Below, piece after piece: positions 1 to 6,613 of a stretch of 8,537 nucleotides of DNA. Origin of the DNA: Rhodospirillales bacterium. GTDB lineage: Bacteria; Pseudomonadota; Alphaproteobacteria; Rhodospirillales; Casp-alpha2. The stretch lies in assembly GCA_018664265.1 (NCBI GenBank), contig JABJOR010000427.1:1-8537 (forward strand). Direction: 5' to 3'. The notes beneath the pieces are model-generated. The model ran no database searches, was not told the DNA's origin, and saw only the letters and a list, made by a program, of their open reading frames with translations. Numbering within the stretch: the stretch's first letter is position 1; every line of letters begins with the position of its first letter. The position numbers and the translations under genes were made by a program.

Positions 1-17
1 AATTTTTAAAACAAAAG

Positions 18-93
18 TGGTGACCCCAACGGGGTTCGAACCCGTGTTTCCGGCGTGAAAGGCCAGCGTCCTAGGCCACTAGACGATGGGGCC
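18..93 (-). tRNA. tRNA-Glu (anticodon UUC)
   Basis: Read on the minus strand, this forms a complete 76-nt cloverleaf. The acceptor stem pairs GGCCCCA with TGGGGTC, including one G-U pair. A D-arm follows, then an anticodon stem CTGGC/GCCGG around the loop CTTTCAC, and a T-arm ACGGG/CCCGT around TTCGAAC. The anticodon TTC lies at 57-59, so the tRNA decodes GAA and GAG. The discriminator base is A, and the 3' CCA is encoded (18-20). The tRNA-Glu also supplies glutamyl-tRNA for tetrapyrrole synthesis in bacteria that use the C5 pathway. The DNA just after CCA on this strand is T-rich (TTTTGTTTT), which could help termination, but no hairpin is visible before the window ends. Confidence 0.97.
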
Positions 94-113
94 ACTGTTG
101 TTGTGAGCGAGTT

Positions 114-140
114 TCTATAGGTCCGCGCGGGACAATGCAA
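114..140 (-). promoter_or_regulatory. Candidate sigma-70 promoter of the tRNA-Glu gene
   Basis: On the minus strand a TTGCAT -35-like element (135-140) and a TATAGA -10-like element (114-119) lie 15 bp apart. The spacer is GC-rich and contains a small GTCC/GGAC inverted repeat. The -10 box ends 20 bp before the mature tRNA 5' end, so a start 6-8 nt downstream would give a short leader, as usual for a tRNA gene. The spacing is shorter than the ideal 17 bp, so the exact boxes are uncertain. Confidence 0.5.
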
Positions 141-176
141 GCCCTGGATTGATGGTTTTTTTTATTTTTCAGAAAT

Positions 177-1187
177 TTACTGATTATCGAATTCTTCGTG
201 GTACTGAATAAGGTGTTCTACCTCGCCGCGTGCGCCAATAATCACGGGGACGCGTTGGTGCAGGTGTTCGGGTTTTACATCCAGAATACGCCCGCGCCCT
301 GTCGAGCCCATTCCACCGGCTTGTTCCATAATCATGGCCATGGGGTTGGCTTCGTACATCAGGCGCAAACGGCCACCTTTATCCCGGGTTTTTTCATCAA
401 TTGGGTACAAAAACACGCCGCTGCGGCTCATCACGCGATGAACATCTGCCACCATGGCAGCGATCCAGCGCATGTTGAAATCTTTGCTGCGCGGGCCTTC
501 CTTGCCTTCCAGGCATTCTGCAATATAGCGCTTCACCGGAGGCTCCCAATGGCGCTGGTTGGAGGCATTGATGGCAAATTCTGCGGTATCAATGGGAACG
601 CGCATGTCCTCGGATGTGAGCTTGAAAACGCCGTCATCCAGATCAAGGGTAAAGCCGTTGACCCCGTTACCAAATGTGATCACCATTTCTGTGCTCGGCC
701 CGTAAAGAACGTAGCCCGCGCAAATTTGCTCGTTACCGGGTTGCAGGAAGTCTTCTTCGGCTCCGGTGGCGCCCTCTGGTGCCTGTAAAATAGAGAAAAT
801 CGTACCAACCGGGCCGTTGATCTCGATGTTTGATGAGCCATCAAGAGGATCAAACATCAGTAAAAAATTGCCCTGTGGTTCATCACTTTGAATGATAAAG
901 GGCTCGTCCAGTTCTTCGGAGCCCAGTGCAATCAGATGGTGGCCTGCTTCTACGTGGCGAATGATTATGTCATTGGCGCGGATATCCAGTTCTTTTTGCT
1001 GTTCATCCTGAATATTGGTGCCACGGGTGGTACCCAAATTTCCAATAAGCCCGCCATAACTGACCAGCTTGTTGATTTCCACGCATGAGTTGGCAACGTC
1101 TTCGACCAATCCAATCAAATGGCGAGCATCTCTGTTGCTGGCTGCTTCTGATTTGATGTATTGATTAAGTGTCAGGACGTCGTGCAT
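177..1187 (-). CDS. fbp: Class I fructose-1,6-bisphosphatase
   Basis: Predicted cytosolic enzyme that removes the 1-phosphate from fructose 1,6-bisphosphate to give fructose 6-phosphate, the committed step of gluconeogenesis and, in autotrophs, part of the Calvin cycle. The 336 residues match the usual class I length (about 330). The Mg-binding signature FDPLDGSSN is at residues 112-120, preceded by the conserved Glu pair E91-E92. The C-terminal block GGRLRLMYEANPMA (271-284) holds the substrate-binding and metal-binding Glu region. The ATG start is supported by GGAGAG a few bases upstream on the minus strand. The gene is alone on its strand and divergent from the GlcG/HbpS-type gene. No Calvin-cycle partner (cbb genes) is seen nearby, so a gluconeogenic role is the simpler reading. 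No intrinsic terminator is visible after its stop; the tRNA lies 83 bp downstream with its own likely promoter. Confidence 0.97.
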   Translation of the reverse strand: MHDVLTLNQYIKSEAASNRDARHLIGLVEDVANSCVEINKLVSYGGLIGNLGTTRGTNIQDEQQKELDIRANDIIIRHVEAGHHLIALGSEELDEPFIIQSDEPQGNFLLMFDPLDGSSNIEINGPVGTIFSILQAPEGATGAEEDFLQPGNEQICAGYVLYGPSTEMVITFGNGVNGFTLDLDDGVFKLTSEDMRVPIDTAEFAINASNQRHWEPPVKRYIAECLEGKEGPRSKDFNMRWIAAMVADVHRVMSRSGVFLYPIDEKTRDKGGRLRLMYEANPMAMIMEQAGGMGSTGRGRILDVKPEHLHQRVPVIIGARGEVEHLIQYHEEFDNQ

Positions 1188-1235
1188 GGTTCTCTCCGGG
1201 TATGTTTTTGTTGATTTCCTTTTGGGAATTCCTTA

Positions 1236-1269
1236 TGGCTTCTTTTAGACAAAATGCCTTAAAAAGCCA
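1236..1269. repeat. Imperfect inverted repeat in the fbp / glcG-like intergenic region
   Basis: The arm TGGCTT (1236-1241) pairs with AAGCCA (1264-1269). After a bulged C, three more T-A pairs extend the stem. The repeat sits mid-way in the 164-bp divergent intergenic region. Neither strand has a T-run just after the hairpin, so it does not look like a terminator. An operator or leader structure is possible but unproven. The same region also has a perfect 8-bp palindrome GGAATTCC at 1225-1232. No convincing -35/-10 pair could be assigned for either flanking gene. Confidence 0.3.
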
Positions 1270-1351
1270 GCCTTTCTTTGGAAAATTGAGCAATTACGAT
1301 TGATTCTTTTTTTAAATCAGAGCAGTTTTAAAACCAGTAAAAGGAATTCAT

Positions 1352-1771
1352 ATGCTAACCATTCAAAGATTGTCTCTGGCCGATGCCGTAAAGCTGATAG
1401 AAGGCGCCAGCGAACATGCAACCAAAATTGATGTTCCCATGTGTATTTCCGTTTGCGACGAATCGGGCAACTTGATTGCTTTTGAGCGCATGGATGGTGC
1501 CAAGGTGCTGAGTGTCAGCCTTTCTGCGGACAAGGCCTTTACCTCGGCGATCAGCCGCAGGCCAACCCATGATTATAACGAGCTTTGTGTACCGGGAAAT
1601 CTGGTGTTTGGTATCCAAACCTCGTCTGGTGGAAGATTTTCTACGGTTGGCGGCGGTTTTCCTGTTATTATAGAGGGTAATACGGTTGGTGCTATCGGGT
1701 GCTCATCGGGCACAGCCGAACAGGATATGGCCTGTTGTGAGGCTGGACTATCCCGGTTTTTTGGTACATAA
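1352..1771 (+). CDS. GlcG/HbpS family (DUF336) small protein
   Basis: A 139-residue protein of the GlcG/HbpS family (Pfam PF03928). The typical order of features is present: an N-terminal helix (SLADAVKLIEGASEHATKI), the strand VCDESGNLIAFERMDGA (34-50), a helix with the KAFTSA motif, the loop GGGFPV (100-105), and the closing block VGAIGCSSGTAEQD (112-125). Family members bind heme or small ligands (HbpS of Streptomyces) or accompany glycolate oxidase genes (GlcG), but most have no known activity. There is no signal peptide, so it should be cytosolic. The ATG start has AAGGA six bases upstream. It has six cysteines (C31, C35, C79, C117, C128, C129), many for its size. It stands alone, divergent from fbp and 123 bp before erpA. 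The family call is firm; the function is not known. Confidence 0.88.
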   Translation: MLTIQRLSLADAVKLIEGASEHATKIDVPMCISVCDESGNLIAFERMDGAKVLSVSLSADKAFTSAISRRPTHDYNELCVPGNLVFGIQTSSGGRFSTVGGGFPVIIEGNTVGAIGCSSGTAEQDMACCEAGLSRFFGT

Positions 1772-1789
1772 ACCAGCGCATGGAGTGTT

Positions 1790-1806
1790 TTATAGAATTA
1801 TTATAA
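1790..1806. repeat. AT-rich inverted repeat upstream of erpA
   Basis: TTATA (1790-1794) and TATAA (1802-1806) are inverted arms around a 7-bp centre. It lies about 90 bp upstream of erpA, between the GlcG/HbpS-type stop and the candidate erpA promoter. Alphaproteobacterial Fe-S genes are often controlled by Irr, RirA or IscR, whose sites are AT-rich. This repeat resembles such sites only loosely and could be chance in AT-rich DNA. Confidence 0.2.
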
Positions 1807-1826
1807 GGTATTTCAAGCTTCCCCCT

Positions 1827-1854
1827 TTGAAAACCTGCAAGAACGAACTACATT
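1827..1854 (+). promoter_or_regulatory. Candidate sigma-70 promoter for erpA
   Basis: TTGAAA (1827-1832) and TACATT (1849-1854) are separated by 16 bp. A start site near 1861 would give a leader of about 34 nt to the erpA ATG. It is the best-looking hexamer pair in the 123-bp gap. It could drive erpA, xthA and possibly the genes after them, since no terminator is seen between them. Confidence 0.35.
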
Positions 1855-1894
1855 AGAGTACAATAAGGTTATAGAAATTCATACTGGTGAGAAT

Positions 1895-2242
1895 ATGACT
1901 GAAACAACACAAGCTCCGGAATTTGCTGTCTCCGACAGTGCTGTACGCCGCATCAAGGCAATGGTTGAGCAAGAAGGCAATCATGGTCAGATGTTCCGTG
2001 TCACGGTATCGGGTGGTGGGTGTTCAGGATTCCAGTACGGTTTTGATTTTGCCGAAACTCGTAATGATGATGACCGGGTGTTTGGAGACGATGATGCGAA
2101 TGTTCTGGTTGATGAGGCTTCCCTGCCCTTCCTGGCTGGTGCCGTTTTGGAATACAAGGAAGAACTGGTCGGATCATTCTTTGCCATAACCAATCCCAAT
2201 GCTTCATCCACATGTGGATGCGGCACGTCATTTTCCATTTAA
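1895..2242 (+). CDS. erpA: Iron-sulfur cluster carrier/insertion protein, ErpA/IscA (HesB) family
   Basis: A-type Fe-S carrier that takes clusters from a scaffold and hands them to apo-proteins in the cytosol. The protein has 115 residues, typical of ErpA. The three cluster-binding cysteines are in place: C43 in VSGGGCSGFQYGF, and C107 and C109 in the C-terminal STCGCGTSFSI. The sequence SGGGCSGFQY with the tail NPNASSTCGCGTSF is the standard family pattern, and there is a short acidic insertion (NDDDRVFGDDD) between. The ATG is supported by GGTGAG at 1886-1891. The closely following xthA (12-bp gap) is a pairing common in alphaproteobacteria, which favours ErpA over IscA or SufA; no isc or suf genes are nearby. 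The distinction among A-type carriers from sequence alone is not absolute. Confidence 0.92.
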   Translation: MTETTQAPEFAVSDSAVRRIKAMVEQEGNHGQMFRVTVSGGGCSGFQYGFDFAETRNDDDRVFGDDDANVLVDEASLPFLAGAVLEYKEELVGSFFAITNPNASSTCGCGTSFSI

Positions 2243-2254
2243 GCTCATTCCCCT

Positions 2255-3052
2255 ATGACCTCCACCACCAGCATTGCCACCTGGAACGTAAACTCGATCA
2301 AGGCGCGTCTGCCGCGTGCGGTTGAATGGCTGAAAGAGTTCTCGCCGGACATCGTTTTGTTACAGGAACTGAAATGTGTCTCTGAGGCCTTTCCGCTTAT
2401 GGAGATCGAAGACCTCGGCTATAACGTGGCAACAGCGGGCCAAAAGACATACAACGGCGTGGCAATTCTTTCCAAATCGCCCATCGAGGTTGAACTGACA
2501 AAGCTTCCCGGTGATGCAAGCGATGAGCAGGCCCGTTATATCGAAGCCTTTACCGCAGGAATTCGTGTAGCGTCCATTTACCTTCCAAACGGTAACCCTA
2601 CACGCGATGAAGATGGTAACGACCATGAAAAATTCCTCTACAAGCTGGGCTGGATGGATCGTCTGAATACCCACGTCAAAGGCTTGTTAAAACATGATGA
2701 GGCCATTGTTCTTGGCGGCGACTACAACCTCGCCCCGGCAGATGTTGATGTGTTTGACCCCAAAGGCCTTGCGGATGAAGCCCTGTGCCGCCCTGAAAGC
2801 CGTGCGCGGTTTCGCACATTGATGAACATGGGGCTGACCAATGCAATTGATGTCTCCTTAGGGATTGGATCGCATTATTCCTATTGGGATTACCAACGCG
2901 GTGCCTGGAACAAAGACAACGGGCTTCGTATTGATCATCTGTTGCTATCGCCACAGGCCGCTGACCGTTTTGATGAGGCCGGGATAGATAAAGGCCCCCG
3001 CGCAAAAGAGAAAGCTTCCGACCACACCCCTGTCTGGTGTACGTTACGCTAA
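2255..3052 (+). CDS. xthA: Exodeoxyribonuclease III (AP endonuclease)
   Basis: Mg-dependent DNA repair nuclease of the exonuclease III/EEP fold, expected to cut at abasic sites and act as a 3'-5' exonuclease and 3'-phosphatase in base excision repair. The 265 residues match the usual length. The catalytic set is complete: N11 in ATWNVNS, E38 in LLQELK, Y109 in IYLPNG, D156 and N158 in GGDYNLAP, D227 in RIDHLL, and D256-H257 in SDHTPVW. The WDYQRGAW block (211-218), characteristic of XthA, is also present. The ATG start places the conserved IATWNVNS at residue 7, as expected for the family. The 12-bp gap after erpA (GCTCATTCCCCT) has no Shine-Dalgarno sequence, so translation probably depends on coupling to erpA. 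Confidence 0.95.
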   Translation: MTSTTSIATWNVNSIKARLPRAVEWLKEFSPDIVLLQELKCVSEAFPLMEIEDLGYNVATAGQKTYNGVAILSKSPIEVELTKLPGDASDEQARYIEAFTAGIRVASIYLPNGNPTRDEDGNDHEKFLYKLGWMDRLNTHVKGLLKHDEAIVLGGDYNLAPADVDVFDPKGLADEALCRPESRARFRTLMNMGLTNAIDVSLGIGSHYSYWDYQRGAWNKDNGLRIDHLLLSPQAADRFDEAGIDKGPRAKEKASDHTPVWCTLR

Positions 3053-3082
3053 GGTATATGCAATCTTCGGAGGCTCCATCCC

Positions 3083-3475
3083 ATGAGCGAAAATTCAGCC
3101 AATAAAGAAAAAATCGAACAAACCATTCAAAATTATTTTGACGGCATGCATTATGGCCGCTCAGACCTGATCCTGAAATGCTTCCACGAAGATGGTGGCA
3201 TGCGTGGTTACATGAGCGACACAGGCCAACGCGAGGATATGAGCCGGAAAGAATTTGCTGATTTCGTTGAAGCCAATCCTGCTCCGTCGGAAACCGGTGA
3301 AATTCTGGATATGTCCATACGCTCAATCGAGATTGCCGGTCAGACAGCGATGGTCGAAGTTCGTGACCTTTACATGGGCATGATGTTTACGGATTATCTG
3401 TTGCTGGTTTGCGAAGACGGGCAGTGGACGATCCTGCACAAACTTTGGCATGCCGATAAACCAAAAATTATATAA
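3083..3475 (+). CDS. Small NTF2-like protein (putative lumazine-binding/SnoaL-type fold)
   Basis: A 130-residue protein with the outline of the NTF2-like superfamily, closest in pattern to the 'putative lumazine-binding' group (Lumazine_bd_2). An N-terminal helix (EKIEQTIQNYFDGMHYGRSDLI) leads into FHEDGGMRGYM. A central region RKEFADFVEANPAP follows, then strands SIRSIEIAGQTAMVEVRDLY and the closing hairpin TDYLLLVCEDGQWTILHKLWHA (103-124). Members form a cone-shaped barrel and range from ligand binders to small isomerases or hydrolases. No specific activity can be assigned. GGAGG at 3069-3073, nine bases before the ATG, is a strong ribosome site. It lies 30 bp after xthA and 21 bp before the aminotransferase gene, so it may be the first gene of the catabolic group. 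No signal peptide or membrane segment is seen. Confidence 0.8.
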   Translation: MSENSANKEKIEQTIQNYFDGMHYGRSDLILKCFHEDGGMRGYMSDTGQREDMSRKEFADFVEANPAPSETGEILDMSIRSIEIAGQTAMVEVRDLYMGMMFTDYLLLVCEDGQWTILHKLWHADKPKII

Positions 3476-3484
3476 GACAACAGT

Positions 3485-3489
3485 GGGGA
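3485..3489 (+). promoter_or_regulatory. Ribosome binding site that fixes the GTG start of the aminotransferase
   Basis: GGGGA lies seven bases before the GTG at 3497. The next in-frame ATG (residue 32) would remove the conserved PPIAEAVGWL segment of the family N-terminus, so the GTG start is preferred. Confidence 0.6.
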
Positions 3490-3496
3490 CTACCGG

Positions 3497-4669
3497 GTGT
3501 TTAATATAAATTCCTGTGTCGCAGAGACACAAGAGCCACCGATTGCAGAGGCCGTGGGCTGGCTTAGGCCAGAAAAGTTTGGCGCTGATATGCCGTTGCT
3601 TGATGTTTGTCAGGCCGTGCCGGGCTACCCGCCTGATGAATCCTTACGCCAGCATTTATCAGCTGTGGCGCTTGATGGCGACAATGCGTTTTATACGGAT
3701 ATTGAAGGTATCGCGGAGCTGCGTAGCGCATTGGCGAGCGATGTTCAAAACCTGTACGGTGGAACAGCGCAAAGCGATGACGTTCTGATCACGGCAGGAT
3801 GTAATCAGGCTTTCATGTTATCGATCATGGCGATTTGCGATCCGGGAAGTTCGGTAATCTTGCCGTCGCCGTGGTATTTCAATCACAAGATGACGCTGGA
3901 TATGTTGAAGGTCGAGACTACCGCTCTTCCGTGTCGTACTGAGAATGGCATGGTGCCGGATGTGACGGAAACCGAAAGCCTGATACGCGGTAACACCCGT
4001 GCTATCGTTCTGGTCACGCCGAACAATCCGACAGGAGCGATTTATTCACCGCAAGTTCTTGAAGGGTTTCTCGATCTTGCCAAGCGCAAAGGTGTTGCCC
4101 TTATCGTTGATGAAACCTACAGGGATTTTCTGCCATCTGATGTTGATAAACCCCACAACTTGTTTGAACGCCCTGATTGGCGCGAGGCTGGATTGGTGCA
4201 TCTCTACAGTTTTTCCAAAGTCTATGCTATGACCGGGTATCGTTGCGGGGCTATGATTGCCAATCCTGAGTTGATACAGCAGGTCGCCAAGGTCATGGAC
4301 TGTATGGCGATCTGTGCACCTTCGCTGGGTCAGCATGCGGCACTTTATGGGCTTGGAAATCTGTTAGACTGGCGTCAGCTAAAACGTCAGTTGATGGATG
4401 ACCGGATCAAAGCGTTTTCCGCTGCAATGGTGGGATCAAACTCCGGTTACAAGATACGGTCCATCGGGGCTTACTTTGCCTATCTGGAACACCCCTATAA
4501 AGATCAGAATTCTATGTCGATAGCAAAAATGCTGGCCGAAGAACGAAATCTGTTATGCCTGCCCGGTTCCATGTTTGGTGAGGGTCAGGAACATTTGCTA
4601 CGCTTTGCTTTTGCCAATATGGACGCCGAGCGTATGCCGGAAATTGCAGCACGATTGGGATCGAAATAA
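3497..4669 (+). CDS. PLP-dependent class I/II aminotransferase
   Basis: A 390-residue fold-type I aminotransferase, predicted to move an amino group between an amino acid and a 2-oxoacid in the cytosol. The PLP-binding features are complete: ITAGCNQAF (98-106) for the phosphate loop, the aromatic stacking region PSPWYFNH (123-130), VTPNNPTGAIY (173-183), D205 and Y208 in VDETYRDF, the Schiff-base lysine K241 in SFSKVYAMTGYRCG, and the carboxylate-binding R369 in LLRFAF. The start is a GTG with a good ribosome site. Its stop overlaps the ATG of the next gene (TAATG), so it is translationally coupled to the M20 amidohydrolase. This suggests that the amino acid released by the hydrolase is then transaminated. 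The family is secure; the substrate is unknown. It is not a class III enzyme like DoeD of ectoine breakdown. Confidence 0.92.
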   Translation: MFNINSCVAETQEPPIAEAVGWLRPEKFGADMPLLDVCQAVPGYPPDESLRQHLSAVALDGDNAFYTDIEGIAELRSALASDVQNLYGGTAQSDDVLITAGCNQAFMLSIMAICDPGSSVILPSPWYFNHKMTLDMLKVETTALPCRTENGMVPDVTETESLIRGNTRAIVLVTPNNPTGAIYSPQVLEGFLDLAKRKGVALIVDETYRDFLPSDVDKPHNLFERPDWREAGLVHLYSFSKVYAMTGYRCGAMIANPELIQQVAKVMDCMAICAPSLGQHAALYGLGNLLDWRQLKRQLMDDRIKAFSAAMVGSNSGYKIRSIGAYFAYLEHPYKDQNSMSIAKMLAEERNLLCLPGSMFGEGQEHLLRFAFANMDAERMPEIAARLGSK

Positions 4670-5817
4670 TGACTGACTTACAGGAAGAAATGCGAAGCTG
4701 GCGTCGCGATATTCATAAGTATCCGGAACTGGGATTTTGTGAAGAACGCACAGCAGCCAAAGTTGCCGAGATTCTGGAAAGCTTTGGCTTGGACGTCCAT
4801 CAGGGTGTTGGTGAAACGGGTGTTGTCGGTGTGCTACGCCGTGGTGAGGGTAGTGCTTCTATCGGGCTGCGTGCCGATATGGATGCGCTGCCTATCCAGG
4901 AGCTCAACGAATTTGAGCATTGCTCTATCAACGACAAAGTTTTCCATGGCTGTGGTCATGATGGTCACACAACCATGTTGCTGGGGGCCGCCAAACGCCT
5001 TGCAGAAGAATCAGACTTTAACGGCACGGTAAATTTTATCTTTCAGCCCAGTGAAGAAGATGGTCGTGGCGCATTATCCATGATTGATGATGGCCTATTC
5101 GAGCGATTCCCCATGGACGCTGTTTACGGCATGCACAATATGCCGGGAATTCCAACCGGACACTTTGCCGTTCGCAAAGGGGCCATCATGACATCCGAGG
5201 ATATCTTCGTCATAACCATAGACGGGTGTGGTGGTCATGCATCTATGCCTGAGCGCACAGTAGACCCGATTGTCATTGGTGCCGAGGTGGTGTTGGCATT
5301 GCAAACCATAGTTTCACGTTCAATCAGCTCCCGTGACTGGGGCGTTGTATCTGTAACGGAAATGCTAACCGATGGTGCACGCAATGTGATCCCGTCTACT
5401 GTAACGATCAAGGGGGATTGCCGGACCCTTTCAACGGATACGCAAAGCATTATTGAAAGCCGTATGCGCCAGATCGTCTCCGGAATTTGTGCAGCCCATG
5501 GCGCAGAAGGCCACGTTCTTTATCAACATGATTTTATTGCGACAGTTAACACACCAAAGGAAACGGAAGTCGCTATTGCGGCAGCCCTGCAAGTGGCTGG
5601 CAAAGCCCTTGTTGATAGTGATTGCCCGACCTGTGGTGGATCAGAAGATTTCGCCCGGATGCTTCAAGAGAAGCCCGGCTGTTATATTTTGCTGGGTAAT
5701 GGAGACGAGGGCCAATGTGCGAATTCGCTGCACAATCCGCACTATGACCTCAATGAAGACATCCTCAGCATTGGCTGCGAGTACTGGACTACTTTGGTCA
5801 GAAGCCAGCTTACTTAG
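4669..5817 (+). CDS. M20-family amidohydrolase (HipO/N-acyl-amino acid hydrolase type)
   Basis: A 382-residue member of the M20D group, which includes hippurate hydrolase, IAA-amino acid hydrolase and N-acetyl-diaminopimelate deacetylase. It should split the amide of an N-acyl or N-carbamoyl amino acid in the cytosol using two metal ions. The metal-binding set is intact: C95 and H97 in HGCGHDGH (93-100), the general base E129 and ligand E130 in FQPSEED, H156 in YGMHNMPG, and H355 in SLHNPHYDLNED. The dimerisation (lid) domain lies around residues 175-290 and includes GCGGHASMPE. The ATG overlaps the aminotransferase stop by one base, and GGGA lies eight bases upstream. No signal peptide is seen. 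Its 3' end overlaps the converging racemase-like gene by 8 bp. The acyl group cannot be told from sequence; catabolic use of N-acyl or N-carbamoyl amino acids fits the neighbours. Confidence 0.92.
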   Translation: MTDLQEEMRSWRRDIHKYPELGFCEERTAAKVAEILESFGLDVHQGVGETGVVGVLRRGEGSASIGLRADMDALPIQELNEFEHCSINDKVFHGCGHDGHTTMLLGAAKRLAEESDFNGTVNFIFQPSEEDGRGALSMIDDGLFERFPMDAVYGMHNMPGIPTGHFAVRKGAIMTSEDIFVITIDGCGGHASMPERTVDPIVIGAEVVLALQTIVSRSISSRDWGVVSVTEMLTDGARNVIPSTVTIKGDCRTLSTDTQSIIESRMRQIVSGICAAHGAEGHVLYQHDFIATVNTPKETEVAIAAALQVAGKALVDSDCPTCGGSEDFARMLQEKPGCYILLGNGDEGQCANSLHNPHYDLNEDILSIGCEYWTTLVRSQLT

Positions 5818-6601
5818 GTAACAAAGATGTTCCGGGTTTTGAAAATATCTGACCAAAGCCTTTAACTTGATCGGTGATCCCTGCACGGCGCAAGCAACTC
5901 CACATCTGCCCTTGATTGCTGGTGACAACAGGCTTACCGATTAATTGCTCGATTTCCTCTGCGACCTCAAGGGCGCGAATGCCACCGCAACTCAGAAATA
6001 ATGCATCGGCATCCGTGCGGTCGATTTCCAAAGCAAATTTTTTCCAGTAGTCCGGTGTGACACTCCCAAACTCGATCCCTGTCGTCAGGTTCAAGCCTTG
6101 AATGTCGAGAACCTCAAATCCTTTCGCGATGAGAAACTCAGCCTCTGCCGTATTGATTTCATCGAGGTAAGGCGTGCCAACGACAAGCTTTTTCACATCG
6201 AGTTCACGTAAGGCATCGACAACCCCGGTTACCAGAGTCATGGGTTGAACGTAGGGTGCCCCCTTCAATATTTCATCCATGACGTTTTGTTCACCATTGA
6301 CGATGGAGCCACTGGTGCAGCTATAGCTGATCACATCGGGTTTGGTGTCTGGCTGGATGCGTCCGGCGGCGTCGGCCATGGCCTCGATATGACGCGCCAA
6401 AGTTTCATTGGTGGTGTAGTCCTCTGTCTTCAGGCGCGTGAAGTGGACGGCGACCCCTTCGGGTGCCATGTCGGTCATATCGCATTCAGCCGCCAAATCT
6501 GTAGACATCAGGATAAAACCCAGCTTTGCCCGCCAGTGCCGGCCTTTGTCCAAGTCTACCTGTCGGAGGGCTGATACAACCTGATCACCTGTCTTAAACA
6601 T
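5810..6601 (-). CDS. Asp/Glu racemase superfamily protein (maleate isomerase / AMDase / EutA-like)
   Basis: A 263-residue protein of the cofactor-free Asp/Glu racemase fold, in the branch holding maleate cis-trans isomerase, arylmalonate decarboxylase and EutA of ectoine use. Two catalytic-type cysteines are present in matched places: C95 in SYSCTSGS and C205 in LFLSCGGIRA. The C-terminal block VTSNQGQMWSCLRRAGI (226-242) is typical of this branch. With both cysteines, a two-base racemase or cis-trans isomerase mechanism is more likely than the single-Cys decarboxylase of AMDase. The ATG has GGAG seven bases upstream, and the gene starts 12 bp after the M24 gene stop, so the two are in one operon. 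Its stop lies inside the end of the M20 gene on the other strand. It could act on a substrate or intermediate shared with both operons; the compound is unknown. Confidence 0.85.
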   Translation of the reverse strand: MFKTGDQVVSALRQVDLDKGRHWRAKLGFILMSTDLAAECDMTDMAPEGVAVHFTRLKTEDYTTNETLARHIEAMADAAGRIQPDTKPDVISYSCTSGSIVNGEQNVMDEILKGAPYVQPMTLVTGVVDALRELDVKKLVVGTPYLDEINTAEAEFLIAKGFEVLDIQGLNLTTGIEFGSVTPDYWKKFALEIDRTDADALFLSCGGIRALEVAEEIEQLIGKPVVTSNQGQMWSCLRRAGITDQVKGFGQIFSKPGTSLLPK

Positions 6602-6613
6602 CCATTGTCTCCA

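Noticed and set aside
1..93. tRNA-Glu as the attachment site of an integrated element
   Set aside because: No integrase or direct repeat of the tRNA 3' end is seen in the window, and the sequence past the tRNA 3' end is outside it.
150..168. T-run on + strand, possible terminator
   Set aside because: fbp and the tRNA are both transcribed on the minus strand, where this is an A-run, and no stable hairpin precedes it.
198..788. 196-codon open frame on + strand opposite fbp
   Set aside because: It is a shadow of the well-supported fbp gene, with low-complexity His/Ala/Gly-rich content, no domain and no ribosome site.
2676..3326. 216-codon open frame on - strand across xthA and the NTF2-like gene
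   Set aside because: It spans two genes with clear family matches on the other strand, and its translation shows no recognisable domain.
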